Source of the DNA: Desulfobulbus sp.
GTDB taxonomy: Bacteria > Desulfobacterota > Desulfobulbia > Desulfobulbales > Desulfobulbaceae
Assembly: GCA_009780825.1 (NCBI GenBank)
Contig: WQZH01000003.1
Coordinates: 1-64,000, forward strand
Direction: 5' to 3'
Length of the DNA stretch: 64,000 bases
Numbering within the stretch: position 1 is the stretch's first letter; each line of letters starts with the position of its first letter. Below are positions 1-11,223 of this stretch, piece after piece. Under the pieces are notes generated by a model that was not told where the DNA came from, made no database searches, and saw only the letters and a list, made by a program, of their open reading frames with translations. The position numbers and the translations under genes are program-made.

Positions 1-117
1 TCAAGGACTGGCGCAGAATCGCCATGCGCTATGACCGATGCGCCCATACTTTCTTTTCCTCTATTTGCTTGGCGGCTGTCGTTATCTTTTATCTGAATTA
101 ATGAGTCCTGAGCCTAG
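1..117 (+). mobile_element. 3' end of an IS5-type transposase gene (element cut by the window edge)
   Basis: Read from base 3, the frame ends with a peptide containing KDWRRIAMRYD followed by a hydrophobic stretch LAAVVIFYLN and a stop at 99-101. This is the characteristic C-terminus of IS5-superfamily DDE transposases (known family feature: an R-R-I-A-x-R-Y-D block followed by a hydrophobic tail). The bases just after the stop, tgagtcctgagcctag at 102-117, are a plausible right terminal inverted repeat, but the left end lies outside the window so this cannot be verified. The gene points at the 3' end of katG. Only about 32 codons are visible, so whether the element is intact is unknown. Confidence 0.72.
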
Positions 118-197
118 ATACCGTGCCTACATATAGCTTCCCTTTGGCCAGGGCCTGAGGCGTTGCAAACCAAGAGGAAGCGGAAAAATCCAGGAGT

Positions 198-2429
<2,232 letters not shown>

Positions 2430-2819
2430 TTACTTGTCTATTCTACATGCTGCACAAACACCCCTGAACACGACATCATGCTCATCGACTTGAAAGCCGT
2501 ATTTTTGTTGTACGGTTTCATTGATACCCCCGAGATAGGCCACATCCACATCGAATAAGCTGCCGCAAATTTTGCACCGAAAGTGATAGTGCTGCCCCGT
2601 CCGTCCATCAAATCTGTCCACGTCATCCGGCAGTGAAACTTGACGTATCTCGCCGCATTCCGAGAGCAAGCGTAGATTCCGGTAAATGGTTGCCTTGCTG
2701 ATGGTCGGATGATTTTTATGGATTTGAGCGGACACCTCTTCAACCGTTGGATGTGTATGGGATTTTCTTACCGCTTCCAAAATGATTTGACGCTGAACCG
2801 TATTCCTTTGTTTCTTCAC
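2430..2819 (-). CDS. perR: Fur-family peroxide regulator (PerR type)
   Basis: A 129-residue Fur-superfamily repressor. The N-terminal winged helix (about 1-75) contains the recognition segment SKATIYRNLRLL. The dimerisation domain carries two CxxC pairs (CKIC, CAAC) that form the structural zinc site typical of PerR and many Fur proteins, and an HYHFRC metal-binding segment. Assignment to PerR rather than Fur or Zur rests on its position directly upstream of katG in the same direction and on the AT-rich palindrome in front of it. The start is GTG at 2817-2819 with no clear Shine-Dalgarno, so the exact start is uncertain. The predicted metal-catalysed oxidation mechanism is inferred from the family. 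Confidence 0.85.
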   Translation of the reverse strand: MKKQRNTVQRQIILEAVRKSHTHPTVEEVSAQIHKNHPTISKATIYRNLRLLSECGEIRQVSLPDDVDRFDGRTGQHYHFRCKICGSLFDVDVAYLGGINETVQQKYGFQVDEHDVVFRGVCAACRIDK

Positions 2820-2829
2820 TGAATCGTAT

Positions 2830-2883
2830 TTATTAATAATTAGTATTAATAAGTAAGATAATATATAAATTTATCGGTATCAA
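2830..2883 (-). promoter_or_regulatory. perR-katG promoter with PerR-box palindrome
   Basis: On the minus strand, TTGATA (2878-2883) and TATCTT (2855-2860) are separated by 17 bases and form a plausible sigma-70 promoter. Just downstream, over the expected transcription start, lies a perfect inverted repeat TTATTAATA-N5-TATTAATAA (2830-2838 and 2844-2852). It resembles the AT-rich PerR/Fur box family (TTATAATnATTATAA-like) and suggests autorepression of perR and control of katG. The palindrome is seen directly; protein binding is inferred. Confidence 0.65.
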
Positions 2884-2884
2884 T

Positions 2885-2912
2885 AAAAAAGGCGCGAAAG
2901 TGAACGCGCCTT
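2885..2912 (-). terminator. Rho-independent terminator of the hybrid kinase gene
   Basis: Perfect 8 bp stem AAGGCGCG (2889-2896) / CGCGCCTT (2905-2912) with an 8-base loop. On the minus strand it is followed by a T-run (the A-run at 2885-2890 on the plus strand). It lies about 45 bases past the stop of the minus-strand histidine kinase gene. Confidence 0.8.
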
Positions 2913-2956
2913 CGATGGAAAAATTCCAGGTTCAAAATAGCAATGACTGTGCCACA

Positions 2957-5137
2957 TTACTGCGTTTCGAGAGTCATGCCCGCAAGTCGCGATAGGTCGC
3001 TATGCAGCCATCGCTCAATGATTTCGAAAATAATCTCCCGCTTGACCGGCTTGGTGATGTAGTCGTTCATGCCGGCGTCAAGACAGGTTTCCCGGTCACC
3101 CTTCATGGCGTTGGCCGTCATGGCGATGATGGGGGTTGTGGTGAATCCTCTGTGGCGAAGTTCTCTGGTCGCGGCCAGCCCATCCATCTCGGGCATCTGG
3201 ATGTCCATGAGGATGAGATCAAAATCTTCCGGATGACTTGCGACGGCCTCAATCGCTTTGCGGCCGTTGTCGACGACTGTGACCTTGTAGCCGGCTTTGG
3301 TGAGAATCATCACGGCCAATTGCTGATTGACCGGATTATCCTCGGCGAGCAGGATGCGGACCGATTGCTTCATTTCCTCACGGACGCTGTATTGAGTAAT
3401 GAAGGCCGGCATCTTCGGACTGGCGTCACTCGGCGCATCGGTTCTCAGGAGTTTCTCGATGGTCTTGAAGAGGATTTCGCGGCGGGCCGGTTTGGTCAGG
3501 AAGGCATCGAAGCCCGCGTCTTTGCAATGCTGGGCGCTGCGCTCAGTGGTCGAGGTATAGGCCAGCAAGGGCGTTGAGACGTGAGAGAATTGGCTGCGGA
3601 TGAGTCGTGCCAGGGCGTAGCCGTCGGGCGCCGGCATCTGGATGTCGAGGATGATAAGATCGAAAAGGCGCTGTTCAGCGAAGGCTTGTTGCAGAATCGG
3701 CAGAACGGTTCCGCTGTCGGCGGCGGCCGTGACTTCCAGCCGGGCGGTCTGGAGTACGTTTTTGAGAATGCTGAGGTTGGTGAGATTGTCGTCAACGATC
3801 AGCACCCGTTTGCCCGCCAGACTGATTTTATGAAAGGTTTTTTTCTGCTGTTGCGGCGCCTTGTTGAGCGTAGCCGTGAAATGGAAGGTGCTGCCTTTTC
3901 CGGGTTGACTTTCGGCCCAGACCTGTCCGCCCATGAGATGCGCAATTTTCCGGCAGATGGAAAGCCCCAATCCTGTCCCACCATAGTTACGGGTCGTGGA
4001 ACCGTCGGCCTGCCGAAAGGCCTCAAATATCACCTCCAGCTTATCTTTGGGGATGCCGATGCCGGTATCGCGGATGGCGGCGTGCAGGGTGATGTTTGTC
4101 TCTGTTTCCCCTTCCACCATGATCGCCAATTCCAACTCGCCCTGGTTCGTGAATTTCGCCGCGTTCCCCATGAGATTGACCAGAACCTGGCGGTAACGGC
4201 CCGGATCGCCTATAACGTTGGCCGGCAGTGCGTCGTCAATCCGGCACAGCACCTCAATCGGGCGGGCGGCCACTTTCGGCCGGATCAAATCGCACACATC
4301 TTGGGCCGTGATCTCTGGGTCAAAACTGATGCACTCCAAGTCGAGTTTTCCGGCCTCGATTTTGGAAAAATCGAGAATGTTGTTGATCAGTGAAAGCAGG
4401 GCATTGGCGCTGCGCTTGATGGTTTGGGCGAATTCTTCCTGCTCGCTGTCGAGCTTGGTGTCAAGGAGCATGTCGGTAAATCCGATAATGCCATTCATCG
4501 GTGTGCGAATTTCATGGCTCATGGAGGTCAAAAATTCGCTCTTGGCGATATTGGCAGCCTCGGCGGCCTTTTTCGCTGTTCGTAGTTCGGCGGTTTGTAC
4601 CTTGATTTCCGCTTGCAGCGTGTTGGAATAGGTGCGTTGCTGCTCTTGTATCTTTTCGTAATTTTGTTCGTTTTCCACCATGATATCTTGAAATTTCTTC
4701 TCAAGGGCCGCTGATTTTCGATCGGATTGTTTTTTCTGGATGCGAAGCCGGTTGACCGTCTCGGTCGTCTCTTGATGGGCGAGAAAGAGACGGATGGCCA
4801 GACGGATGATGTTTGCCACCCAGTGAGTACTGTCGTCGCCTTGCCCCGCATAGACCGGGGTGGCGAGGATGACTCCTTGGAGATCAGGGACGGAGAACAG
4901 ATAATAGCTCCTGCCCTGCTCGACCAAGATGAGCTCTGAGGAATGCCGCTCGTTTTCCTTGATGAGATGCGTTGCCAGGTCCGCTTTGATGGGGAAGTTG
5001 TTTGACGCGACGTGAGGGCCGGCGTGGCTGAGGCAGAAAAACAGGAGTTCGTCGGTTTCTTGCTCCAGATGGGTCAGCAAGGGGGTTAATTCCTTCAGGG
5101 GATCAATAAGATCGGCGAAAAGAGGAGGGATCGTCAT
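2957..5137 (-). CDS. Cytoplasmic hybrid sensor histidine kinase with two receiver domains
   Basis: A protein of 726 residues from the ATG at 5137; a TTG at 5152 overlapping the upstream stop is an alternative start. No membrane segment or signal peptide is seen. Order of parts: an unassigned N-terminal sensor region (about 1-120), a coiled coil (about 120-195), a HisKA domain with phospho-acceptor His in [10 protein letters not shown] (about H208), a HATPase_c domain (N box [11 protein letters not shown]1 DTGIGIP, G2 GGTGLGLSI), then two receiver domains. The first receiver has VDDN and ILDIQMP; the second has [20 protein letters not shown] and a KPV lysine. There is no HPt domain, so a separate phosphotransfer protein is expected. 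The gene directly follows the HDOD gene, which suggests a shared input or output. The ligand is unknown. Confidence 0.9.
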   Translation of the reverse strand: MTIPPLFADLIDPLKELTPLLTHLEQETDELLFFCLSHAGPHVASNNFPIKADLATHLIKENERHSSELILVEQGRSYYLFSVPDLQGVILATPVYAGQGDDSTHWVANIIRLAIRLFLAHQETTETVNRLRIQKKQSDRKSAALEKKFQDIMVENEQNYEKIQEQQRTYSNTLQAEIKVQTAELRTAKKAAEAANIAKSEFLTSMSHEIRTPMNGIIGFTDMLLDTKLDSEQEEFAQTIKRSANALLSLINNILDFSKIEAGKLDLECISFDPEITAQDVCDLIRPKVAARPIEVLCRIDDALPANVIGDPGRYRQVLVNLMGNAAKFTNQGELELAIMVEGETETNITLHAAIRDTGIGIPKDKLEVIFEAFRQADGSTTRNYGGTGLGLSICRKIAHLMGGQVWAESQPGKGSTFHFTATLNKAPQQQKKTFHKISLAGKRVLIVDDNLTNLSILKNVLQTARLEVTAAADSGTVLPILQQAFAEQRLFDLIILDIQMPAPDGYALARLIRSQFSHVSTPLLAYTSTTERSAQHCKDAGFDAFLTKPARREILFKTIEKLLRTDAPSDASPKMPAFITQYSVREEMKQSVRILLAEDNPVNQQLAVMILTKAGYKVTVVDNGRKAIEAVASHPEDFDLILMDIQMPEMDGLAATRELRHRGFTTTPIIAMTANAMKGDRETCLDAGMNDYITKPVKREIIFEIIERWLHSDLSRLAGMTLETQ

Positions 5138-5148
5138 GGAGGATGGTC

Positions 5149-5997
5149 TCAACTGCCATACATGCTGTTCATCTTTGCAAGCTCTTCCGGAAGATCTTCT
5201 GCAAGAACCTTGTATTCTTCGATATTCTCTCGAATGTGGGCGATTAGGGAAGGCGGGAGATGTATTGCCACCCCATCCTTGACCGCAGGGTAATGAAGCT
5301 GTTGAACGATATATTCACTCATTTGCAGAATGCCGGTTGGTGAATACGGAACAGTATCTTCACCCCCATTCGGGTGGTGATTGCGGATGGCGTCGGCTAT
5401 GGCATCAGGAAGACACCACTCTTGCGCTAAAAGGTATCCTATTTCGCAATGATCGGTAAGGAAGAACTGCCGTTCCAAAGACACGATGGTAGGGCCGTCT
5501 GGTTCTATCTGCCCGATGAGCCGGTAAAACATCTCCGGATCGGCTTCCATGATGACAATCAGGCCGATGTCGTGGAGGATGCCGCACAGGTAAACGTCGT
5601 CTCCGTTGAGCGTGAAAATACGCTCGGCGATCATCTTGCAGCATATACCTGAAGCAGCGCTATGCAGCCAGAGGCTCTGCGGTGAGAATTCGGTGGGGCC
5701 GGAATAATTGCGGAATATGTGCTGGGTGGCGTCGGTGACCATGATATTGTGCAGATTTTTCATGCCCAACAGAGCCACTGCCCGGGAGATGGAATCGATT
5801 TTCCTGGCCAGCCCGAAATAGGCGCTGTTAACCAGGGATAACAAACGTGCGACCAGGGCAGGGTCCAGCCGGATGACTTCCTCGAAATCCTGGAGGGTCG
5901 ATTCGTCGTTGCTAATCAGTTGGGCCATCCGGATAATAATATGCGGTAGCGTTTTGATTGTTTTGGATTTTTCGACAAGCGTCTTGGCTGGCATCAT
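5149..5997 (-). CDS. HDOD domain signalling protein
   Basis: A single-domain HDOD protein of 282 residues. HDOD proteins are HD-fold relatives of phosphodiesterases that usually lack the full metal site and act as signalling adaptors. Visible hallmarks are the LP-hIIxxMAQLISxDEST entry, the [19 protein letters not shown] block, and an HDIGL core (LHDIGLIVI) with later H-C-E and NHHP positions. The chosen start, ATG 5997, has GAGGTG 7 bases upstream; an ATG at 6048 would add 17 residues but lacks a clear Shine-Dalgarno. The gene sits 11 bp (or a 4-base overlap, by start choice) ahead of the hybrid kinase and is probably cotranscribed with it. Its role in stress, chemotaxis or c-di-GMP signalling cannot be read from sequence. 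Confidence 0.88.
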   Translation of the reverse strand: MMPAKTLVEKSKTIKTLPHIIIRMAQLISNDESTLQDFEEVIRLDPALVARLLSLVNSAYFGLARKIDSISRAVALLGMKNLHNIMVTDATQHIFRNYSGPTEFSPQSLWLHSAASGICCKMIAERIFTLNGDDVYLCGILHDIGLIVIMEADPEMFYRLIGQIEPDGPTIVSLERQFFLTDHCEIGYLLAQEWCLPDAIADAIRNHHPNGGEDTVPYSPTGILQMSEYIVQQLHYPAVKDGVAIHLPPSLIAHIRENIEEYKVLAEDLPEELAKMNSMYGS

Positions 5998-6048
5998 GGA
6001 GCTGCACCTCAATTGACTGACCGTGGGTAATGACTGCGAAAACATCAT

Positions 6049-6388
6049 CGTCCCGGATCCCGGTTATCGGTGATCACGCCTGGCATCTTGGTGGGCAAGG
6101 GATACTGCCGCCTTGATTCGATGTCTGGATGGCCTTGGCTGCTGTGCGTGGGGACAGTCCATCGCCCAAGGAAACGATCTTATCAGATGCAACTATTAGG
6201 GCATACGGATTGACCGTTCAAGAAATTCGTCGTTCTTTGCGGGAATTCGGTCATTTTTTTCGTATACGCTTGGTAGTGGCAAGGGAAAAATGTATCTGGC
6301 CGCGAGGTCTCCTGGCCGAGCATTGCCTCATGCCATGAGGGGACTCCAGTGTATTCCTGGCCGCTGGGTGTGCGGCATAACGACTACC
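6049..6388. other. Intergenic region, no gene supported
   Basis: About 340 bases between the HDOD gene and the lytic transglycosylase gene, both on the minus strand. A 69-codon open frame at 6129-6338 has no family features and no good ribosome site. A short GC hairpin (gccgc...gcggc near 6360-6376) lies downstream of the transglycosylase stop without a T-run. I see no RNA gene here. Confidence 0.6.
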
Positions 6389-7549
6389 TCAGAGGCCGCG
6401 GCGGATTTTTTCCCGGGACGGTGCCGGGAGCCGCACCTGATACCCTTGAGGAACCGCTTGCTCCCCTCTGAGGACCGGTTGCAGGAGTGCCGGGTTAAGG
6501 CGGATGAACTGTTCGTTAGAGATGCGGTGCAAGGTGCGCAACCGGCCGATGGATATATCCTGCGTCAGGCGCACGGTTATCGTTTCCTCCGGCCGTTCGA
6601 AGGGAAAGCGGGGAGTATTGCCCAGGCGGATTGCCACTCGCATGGCGGCGAGAAATTCTGAGTAAAAATTCCGGGAAGCGAACTTGAACGCTCCCTGATT
6701 GTAGGAACGAAATATCTGTTCGTAACCGTCCATTTCCTTCACGGCCCGGAGCATGCCTGCGCGTCCGTAGTTGTAGGCGGTGAGGGCGAGCGGCCAGGTT
6801 TGGAGCTGCTCGTAATTGCCTTTCAGCAACTGGGCGGCGGCTTGGGTGGATATATAGGGGTCGTAGCGTTCATCAACCAGTTCGTTGACCGTCATGTACT
6901 CTTTCCCTGTGGAACGGGTGAACTGCCAGAGCCCGGCAGCGCCTGCCTTGCTGTACGCCTTGGGATTGAACGAGGATTCGACATGAGGGAGATATGCCAA
7001 TTCCGGGGGCAGCCCTTGGGCGGCAAAGATCCGTTTGAATTGGGCCAGATATTTGCCGGAGCGGATCATCCCTTCGTGGAAGCGATCGCTTTGGCCGAGT
7101 TGCAGGCGGATGTTTTCCCGCGCTGCAAGATAGACGGAGTGCTGTTTGGTCTGGAATAATCCGGCTATCCGGCGCTCTTCCTCTGTGCGTGGAGGGGCGC
7201 CGGAACCGAGTCTGTTGAGGAGGCCGGTGATCCGTTTTTTGACCGCCTCGATCCGTTCGTTGTTGATCCGCGTCGCATCCATGGATTCCCAGTCGACAAG
7301 ATCAACAATCGTGTAGACCCGGCTGAGATCCTCCGAGTCGTGCAGGATACCCTGACGAGTGGAGTAGCGACTGTAGACATTCTCCCAAAATTTTACGTTG
7401 GACTTCAGGCAGGGGTAGAAGGGAAATTTTTCTGCTGCCAGGACCAGGGAGGATGCAGGAGGCCACACCAATGACCAGCAAAGGGCAACAAGAAGATAAG
7501 CGAGGATAAAGAGTGAGAAGCGTTGCTTGTGAAAGTGAAGATCGATCAT
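6389..7549 (-). CDS. Membrane-anchored lytic transglycosylase, MltD/Slt family
   Basis: A protein of 386 residues from the ATG at 7549, starting with a hydrophobic signal or anchor segment (about 8-40). The catalytic SLT domain has the expected Glu in the LPHVESSFNP motif, followed by GAAGLWQFTRSTG and the ALTAYNYGRAG active-site segment. These are the signatures of family 1 lytic transglycosylases, which cleave peptidoglycan to 1,6-anhydromuropeptides. The C-terminal ~60 residues (TVRLTQDISIGRLRTL...LNPAL) resemble one LysM-like peptidoglycan-binding unit, fewer than in E. coli MltD. The open frame extends 34 codons upstream, but that part would overlap the divergent promoter region and lacks a signal peptide at its start. 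It diverges from the Nudix gene. Confidence 0.88.
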   Translation of the reverse strand: MIDLHFHKQRFSLFILAYLLVALCWSLVWPPASSLVLAAEKFPFYPCLKSNVKFWENVYSRYSTRQGILHDSEDLSRVYTIVDLVDWESMDATRINNERIEAVKKRITGLLNRLGSGAPPRTEEERRIAGLFQTKQHSVYLAARENIRLQLGQSDRFHEGMIRSGKYLAQFKRIFAAQGLPPELAYLPHVESSFNPKAYSKAGAAGLWQFTRSTGKEYMTVNELVDERYDPYISTQAAAQLLKGNYEQLQTWPLALTAYNYGRAGMLRAVKEMDGYEQIFRSYNQGAFKFASRNFYSEFLAAMRVAIRLGNTPRFPFERPEETITVRLTQDISIGRLRTLHRISNEQFIRLNPALLQPVLRGEQAVPQGYQVRLPAPSREKIRRGL

Positions 7550-7690
7550 GTTGTTGCGGGTGAGTGGGACAGGGGGGAAGGGTAGCAGGCCGACGGATGT
7601 TCTGTTAGTATAGCACGATCTATCTTGCCCAGCGACAGAAGTTGCGGCCAAGAGGCTGACTGTTTAAAATGTGGATCGAGGTTGCTCCTC

Positions 7691-8176
7691 ATGTATACGC
7701 CTATTATCGGGACCTTGGGTTATATAGTCTCGGCAGACCGCTCGCAGACCCTTCTGGTACATCGCAACGCCAGGGCGGCGGACCAGCATCTCGGGAAATA
7801 CAATGGCCTGGGCGGCAAGATGCGGGCCAACGAAGATGTGCTGACCTGTCTGAAGCGGGAGATTCTGGAAGAGTCTGGTCTTGAATGTACGCAAATCCAG
7901 TTGCGGGGGACGATCAATTGGACCGGTTTCGGGCCTGATGGAGAAAATTGGCTCGGTTTTGTCTTTTTGATCACTGCCTTCGCCGGTACGCCGAGAATAC
8001 AAAATGAGGAAGGCGACCTTGCCTGGCATCTCGTCGCCACGCTCGATTCTTTGCCTATGTGGGAGGGTGATCGTTATTTTTTGCCTCTGGTGTTTGATGA
8101 GGATCCGAGAATTTTTCACGGATATATGCCCTACGAAAACGGGCGGCCCATCGCCTGGGAATACATCCGGATCTGA
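7691..8176 (+). CDS. Nudix hydrolase, MutT/MutX-like (8-oxo-dGTP diphosphatase)
   Basis: A 161-residue Nudix protein with a complete Nudix box, G-x5-E-x7-REILEESGL, inside GLGGKMRANEDVL...; the metal-binding glutamates are present. The N-terminal strand TLGYIV and the segment LPMWEGDRYFLP match the MutX/MTH1-like subgroup, whose usual substrate is 8-oxo-dGTP, protecting DNA from oxidised nucleotides. Substrate assignment is by family only. The ATG at 7691 is preceded by a weak gagg. The longer open frame from 7625 would overlap the divergent transglycosylase promoter region and is not favoured. Confidence 0.85.
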   Translation: MYTPIIGTLGYIVSADRSQTLLVHRNARAADQHLGKYNGLGGKMRANEDVLTCLKREILEESGLECTQIQLRGTINWTGFGPDGENWLGFVFLITAFAGTPRIQNEEGDLAWHLVATLDSLPMWEGDRYFLPLVFDEDPRIFHGYMPYENGRPIAWEYIRI

Positions 8177-8347
8177 ATCCTGCGCTTTGCGCGAAAAAAC
8201 AGGGTTGATCCGCATGGCTCCATGCCAAAGTTCTTGCGTTCGGCCGACTCGATCTGTATAGTTAGCGGCGTTCGAGTTATGTTATGATTTCGGAAGGTTA
8301 TGGTTTAATAGCCTGCCGGCAACTGAAAAATATGAAAGGATACAGTC

Positions 8348-8665
8348 ATGGAAAACAACGCGGAACTGGCGCGCCTGGAAGAGTTTGTTGATAAACTTTT
8401 ACATAAATACAATCAGTTGAAATCTGATTTCCATGTCTTGCAGGAAAAATTGAGCGAACGCGACGCCGAATGCGCGGAATTGAAAAACAATGTCTACAAT
8501 CTGACCACTGAGCGGACAGATGTCGGTAACCGGGTTGCGGGATTACTCGACCGTATCGAACGATGGGAATTGGACCAGGAGGGATCTCTGGCGGAAAAAG
8601 GCGGCGGGTACGACAGTATTCAGGGCTCGCTGTTCAGTGATGGCCCGGATGGCAAGAATAACTGA
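8348..8665 (+). CDS. zapB: ZapB-like coiled-coil cell-division protein
   Basis: A 105-residue acidic protein that is almost entirely heptad-repeat coiled coil from about 5 to 75 (leucine-rich LARLEEFVDKLL, LKNNVYNLTTER, VAGLLDRIERWE), with a polar low-complexity tail. It precedes zapA by 18 bp, the arrangement seen in many Desulfobacterota, and ZapB-type coiled coils partner ZapA at the Z-ring. Shine-Dalgarno aaagga lies 7 bases before the ATG. Coiled coils are poorly diagnostic, so the name depends mainly on context. Confidence 0.7.
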   Translation: MENNAELARLEEFVDKLLHKYNQLKSDFHVLQEKLSERDAECAELKNNVYNLTTERTDVGNRVAGLLDRIERWELDQEGSLAEKGGGYDSIQGSLFSDGPDGKNN

Positions 8666-8683
8666 ACGTGATCTCAGCGTCCG

Positions 8684-8968
8684 ATGCAGGATCGGTTAGT
8701 CCGCTTTCAGTTGTTCGGTCAGGAATTTACCTTCTATAGCAATGCGTCTGAAGAAGAGTTGGATGCCGTCATCGCGCTGTTGCGTGAGGAGTTGGAAGGC
8801 AGCGATACATTCAGCCGCAGCTCAGTGCCCTCCAGTAAAATGCTGGTCTTGGGCTGTTTGCGCATGGCAGGGAAATATGTCCAGTTGCATCGGGAGTTCG
8901 ATGCATACCGTCAAGTACAGGAAACAGCCCTTGAGCGTCTGATTGACAAGGTCTCAGGGGTGGACTGA
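8684..8968 (+). CDS. zapA: Cell division protein ZapA
   Basis: A 94-residue ZapA-family protein that bundles FtsZ protofilaments. It shows the typical N-terminal beta segment (VRFQLFGQEFTFYS) followed by a helical region and a C-terminal coiled coil (about 60-92), and the conserved block SKMLVLGCLRMAGKYVQL. Length is normal for the family. It follows the ZapB-like gene and is followed by the 6S RNA candidate, an order known from many proteobacteria (zapA-ssrS). Confidence 0.85.
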   Translation: MQDRLVRFQLFGQEFTFYSNASEEELDAVIALLREELEGSDTFSRSSVPSSKMLVLGCLRMAGKYVQLHREFDAYRQVQETALERLIDKVSGVD

Positions 8969-8985
8969 CTTTTTGTAGATTCTCG

Positions 8986-9014
8986 TTTAGCTGGAGAAAG
9001 AGTTGCTGTATACT
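8986..9014 (+). promoter_or_regulatory. Promoter of the 6S RNA candidate
   Basis: TTTAGC (8986-8991) and TATACT (9009-9014) are separated by exactly 17 bases, a good sigma-70 promoter. The start of transcription would be near 9021, with no protein-coding frame following. Confidence 0.6.
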
Positions 9015-9020
9015 GATTAA

Positions 9021-9185
9021 GAGAAGGAGACAGTAAAAAAACAGTACCCCTGCTCTGTTGGTGATCAGCGAAGTATTGAGCCAACTCGCATAGAAAGGGT
9101 AGCCTTGAAGTTGAACCATGGAACTCTTCGTTGAGTCTCAGCCGTCAACGGGGGCAGTGCCCACCTAATTTAATTAGGTTTAATT
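9021..9185 (+). ncRNA. ssrS: 6S RNA candidate (ssrS)
   Basis: A noncoding transcript downstream of zapA, the classic location of 6S RNA, which binds and sequesters housekeeping RNA polymerase. The 3' half contains ttgaaccatgg ... tcagccgtcaacgggggca, which aligns in order with the conserved 6S 3' half (uugaaccaagg ... acagccugcggcggca). A long helix can form between ctgctctgttg (about 9040-9061) and caacgggggcag (9147-9158), enclosing a large bulge as expected for the open-promoter mimic. A 7 bp AT-rich hairpin acctaat/attaggt (9163-9179) could form the 3' end. Ends are approximate. A covariance search with the Rfam 6S model would be decisive. Confidence 0.68.
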
Positions 9186-9641
9186 AATTCGCTGACACGG
9201 CAGCGCGGGGGATTTTATTATTTGGCGGGATGAGCCGCCTATTTTATGACTGCTGCTCTTGGCACAGAAAAAGGATGGCGGGTGCGGGCAGTCAATGCCG
9301 GTTTTGCGGCAGGAAAGACAACGCTGATTCGATCAGGTTTACCATATATGCGTAACCTCCTCTCCAGGCTGCTATCAAGAGTCGTGTTTGCTGCATGTGA
9401 CCAAACATTATTTTGGGTCTTTGTCGTCCGTAAGACCGAAAGAACACTTTTGAATCTGCCCTGAACAGTTTGGCCTCTTCTCGTCGCTGCTGAGATCGAT
9501 CAGCATTTTCGTTTGCTGCAGTTGCCTGCCCCTTAGGCGGCTGGTGCAGTCATTTCTTTTTTTCCTTGCCAACACGGGATGTGCGCTGGGTTGTCGTGGA
9601 GCACGGCAAGCCCTTTTTTCATATAGAGGAGGTCGGATGAT
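9186..9641. other. Intergenic region between 6S RNA candidate and rny
   Basis: About 455 bases with no supported gene. A GC hairpin ggcgg-N6-ccgcc near 9224-9239 is followed by tatttta and could act as a weak terminator for the RNA gene upstream. The open frame at 9246-9464 shows no recognisable features. The rny ribosome site gaggagg is at 9626-9632. Confidence 0.5.
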
Positions 9642-11213
9642 TTGCTTATGGAACCTGATGCAATAAAATTGATTTCGGCGCTGGCTATTTTGGTGGTCGG
9701 CGTTGTCGTGGGTATCATTCTTCGCAAAAAACTGGTGGAGGGCAATCAACGGAATATAGCCTTGCAAGGTCGTCAAATTATTGAAAATTCCATTAGCGAG
9801 GCCGAGCAGATCAAAAAAGAAGCCCTGTTGCAAGCCAAGGAAGAGGCGTTTTTGATTAAGCAGGAAGCCGACCGTGAGCTGAAGGCGAACCGGTCGGAAA
9901 TCAAGGAAGATCAGCGTCGCTTAAACCGCAAGTTTGACGAGGTTCAACGAGAGTTTCAGATCCTCGAGGAAAAACAGGCGAGTTTGAAATACCGGGAAGA
10001 ACATCTGGCGGCGAATGAAGCGGATGTTGCCGTGAAGAAACAGACGTTGGATGGACTGGTTGACGAACAGCGGTACAAGCTGGAGCAGATTGCCGGCATT
10101 GATCGTGAAGAAGCGAAGATCCAGCTCATGCACTCCATTGAAAGCGAGGCGCGGATGGATTGCGCCAAACGATTGTCACGGATCGAAAATGAGATGAAGA
10201 TAGAGGCGGACAGGAAAGGGAAAAATATCCTGGCCCTGGCCATTGCCCGCTACGCCGGCGACTATGTGGCGGACAAGACCGTTTCCATGGTGCCGCTGCC
10301 CAACGAGGAGATGAAAGGGCGGATTATTGGCAGGGAAGGCCGGAATATAAGGGCGATAGAGGCTGCAACCGGTGTGGATATCATCATCGACGATACGCCT
10401 GAGGCGGTGATTCTCTCTGGATTTAACCCGATCCGGCGCGAGGTCGCCCGACTGGCGTTGGAACAGTTGATCTCCGACGGCCGTATTCATCCGGCGCGAA
10501 TCGAGGAAGTTGTGCAGAAGGTCACGGAGGAGTTGGAAATCAGTATCCGCGAATCCGGTGAGCGGGCGACCTTTGATGTGGGCGCTCATGGCATGCACGT
10601 TGAATTGATCAATTTGATTGGTCGGTTGAGATACCGGACCAGCTACGGTCAGAATATTTTACAGCATGCATTGGAAGTCGCCTTCCTGTGCGGGGTGATG
10701 GCCGCTGAACTCGGATTGGATGTGAAAAAAGCCAAACGGGCCGGACTGCTGCACGATATAGGCAAGGCGGTGGATCACGAGGTGGAGGGGTCGCATGCCA
10801 TCATTGGCCGTGATCTTGCCCGCAAATATGGCGAAGCTGAAGACATTGTCTATGCCATCGGCGCTCATCATGAAGATCAGCCGCCCAAGAGCGTGCTGGA
10901 TGTATTGGTGCAATCGGCGGACGCCCTTTCCGGTGCCCGGCCCGGGGCGCGCAAGGAGATGTTGCAGAGCTATGTCAAGCGGCTGGAGGATCTGGAAAAT
11001 ATTGCCAATGGTTTCAACGGGGTCGAAAAGTCGTATGCCATCCAGGCCGGACGAGATCTGCGCATCATCGTGGACAGTCAGAAGGTTCGCGACGAGGAGA
11101 CCACGCTGCTCAGCCGTGACATCGCCAAAGCCATCGAGGAGCAGTTGACCTACCCGGGTCAGATCCGGGTCACAGTCATCCGTGAAACCAGAGCAGTGGA
11201 ATACGCTAGGTAG
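9642..11213 (+). CDS. rny: Ribonuclease Y
   Basis: A 523-residue membrane-anchored endoribonuclease that initiates mRNA decay. An N-terminal transmembrane helix (about 9-30) is followed by a long coiled coil (about 35-170), a KH RNA-binding domain ([15 protein letters not shown], about 215-280) and an HD domain ([12 protein letters not shown], later GAHHED) that carries the metal-dependent nuclease site. Length and order are canonical. The start is probably TTG at 9642, 9 bases after a strong gaggagg; the ATG at 9648 is 15 bases away, and an ATG at 9637 opens only a short out-of-frame peptide. It is followed 10 bp later by tyrS. Confidence 0.95.
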   Translation: MLMEPDAIKLISALAILVVGVVVGIILRKKLVEGNQRNIALQGRQIIENSISEAEQIKKEALLQAKEEAFLIKQEADRELKANRSEIKEDQRRLNRKFDEVQREFQILEEKQASLKYREEHLAANEADVAVKKQTLDGLVDEQRYKLEQIAGIDREEAKIQLMHSIESEARMDCAKRLSRIENEMKIEADRKGKNILALAIARYAGDYVADKTVSMVPLPNEEMKGRIIGREGRNIRAIEAATGVDIIIDDTPEAVILSGFNPIRREVARLALEQLISDGRIHPARIEEVVQKVTEELEISIRESGERATFDVGAHGMHVELINLIGRLRYRTSYGQNILQHALEVAFLCGVMAAELGLDVKKAKRAGLLHDIGKAVDHEVEGSHAIIGRDLARKYGEAEDIVYAIGAHHEDQPPKSVLDVLVQSADALSGARPGARKEMLQSYVKRLEDLENIANGFNGVEKSYAIQAGRDLRIIVDSQKVRDEETTLLSRDIAKAIEEQLTYPGQIRVTVIRETRAVEYAR

Positions 11214-11223
11214 GGAGAGAGTA

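Noticed and set aside
6129..6338. Possible small gene between HDOD and transglycosylase
   Set aside because: No ribosome site and no recognisable features.
9246..9464. Possible small gene (or folate-ligase gene as in E. coli ssrS-ygfA) after the 6S RNA candidate
   Set aside because: Translation shows no 5-formyltetrahydrofolate cyclo-ligase features and no ribosome site.
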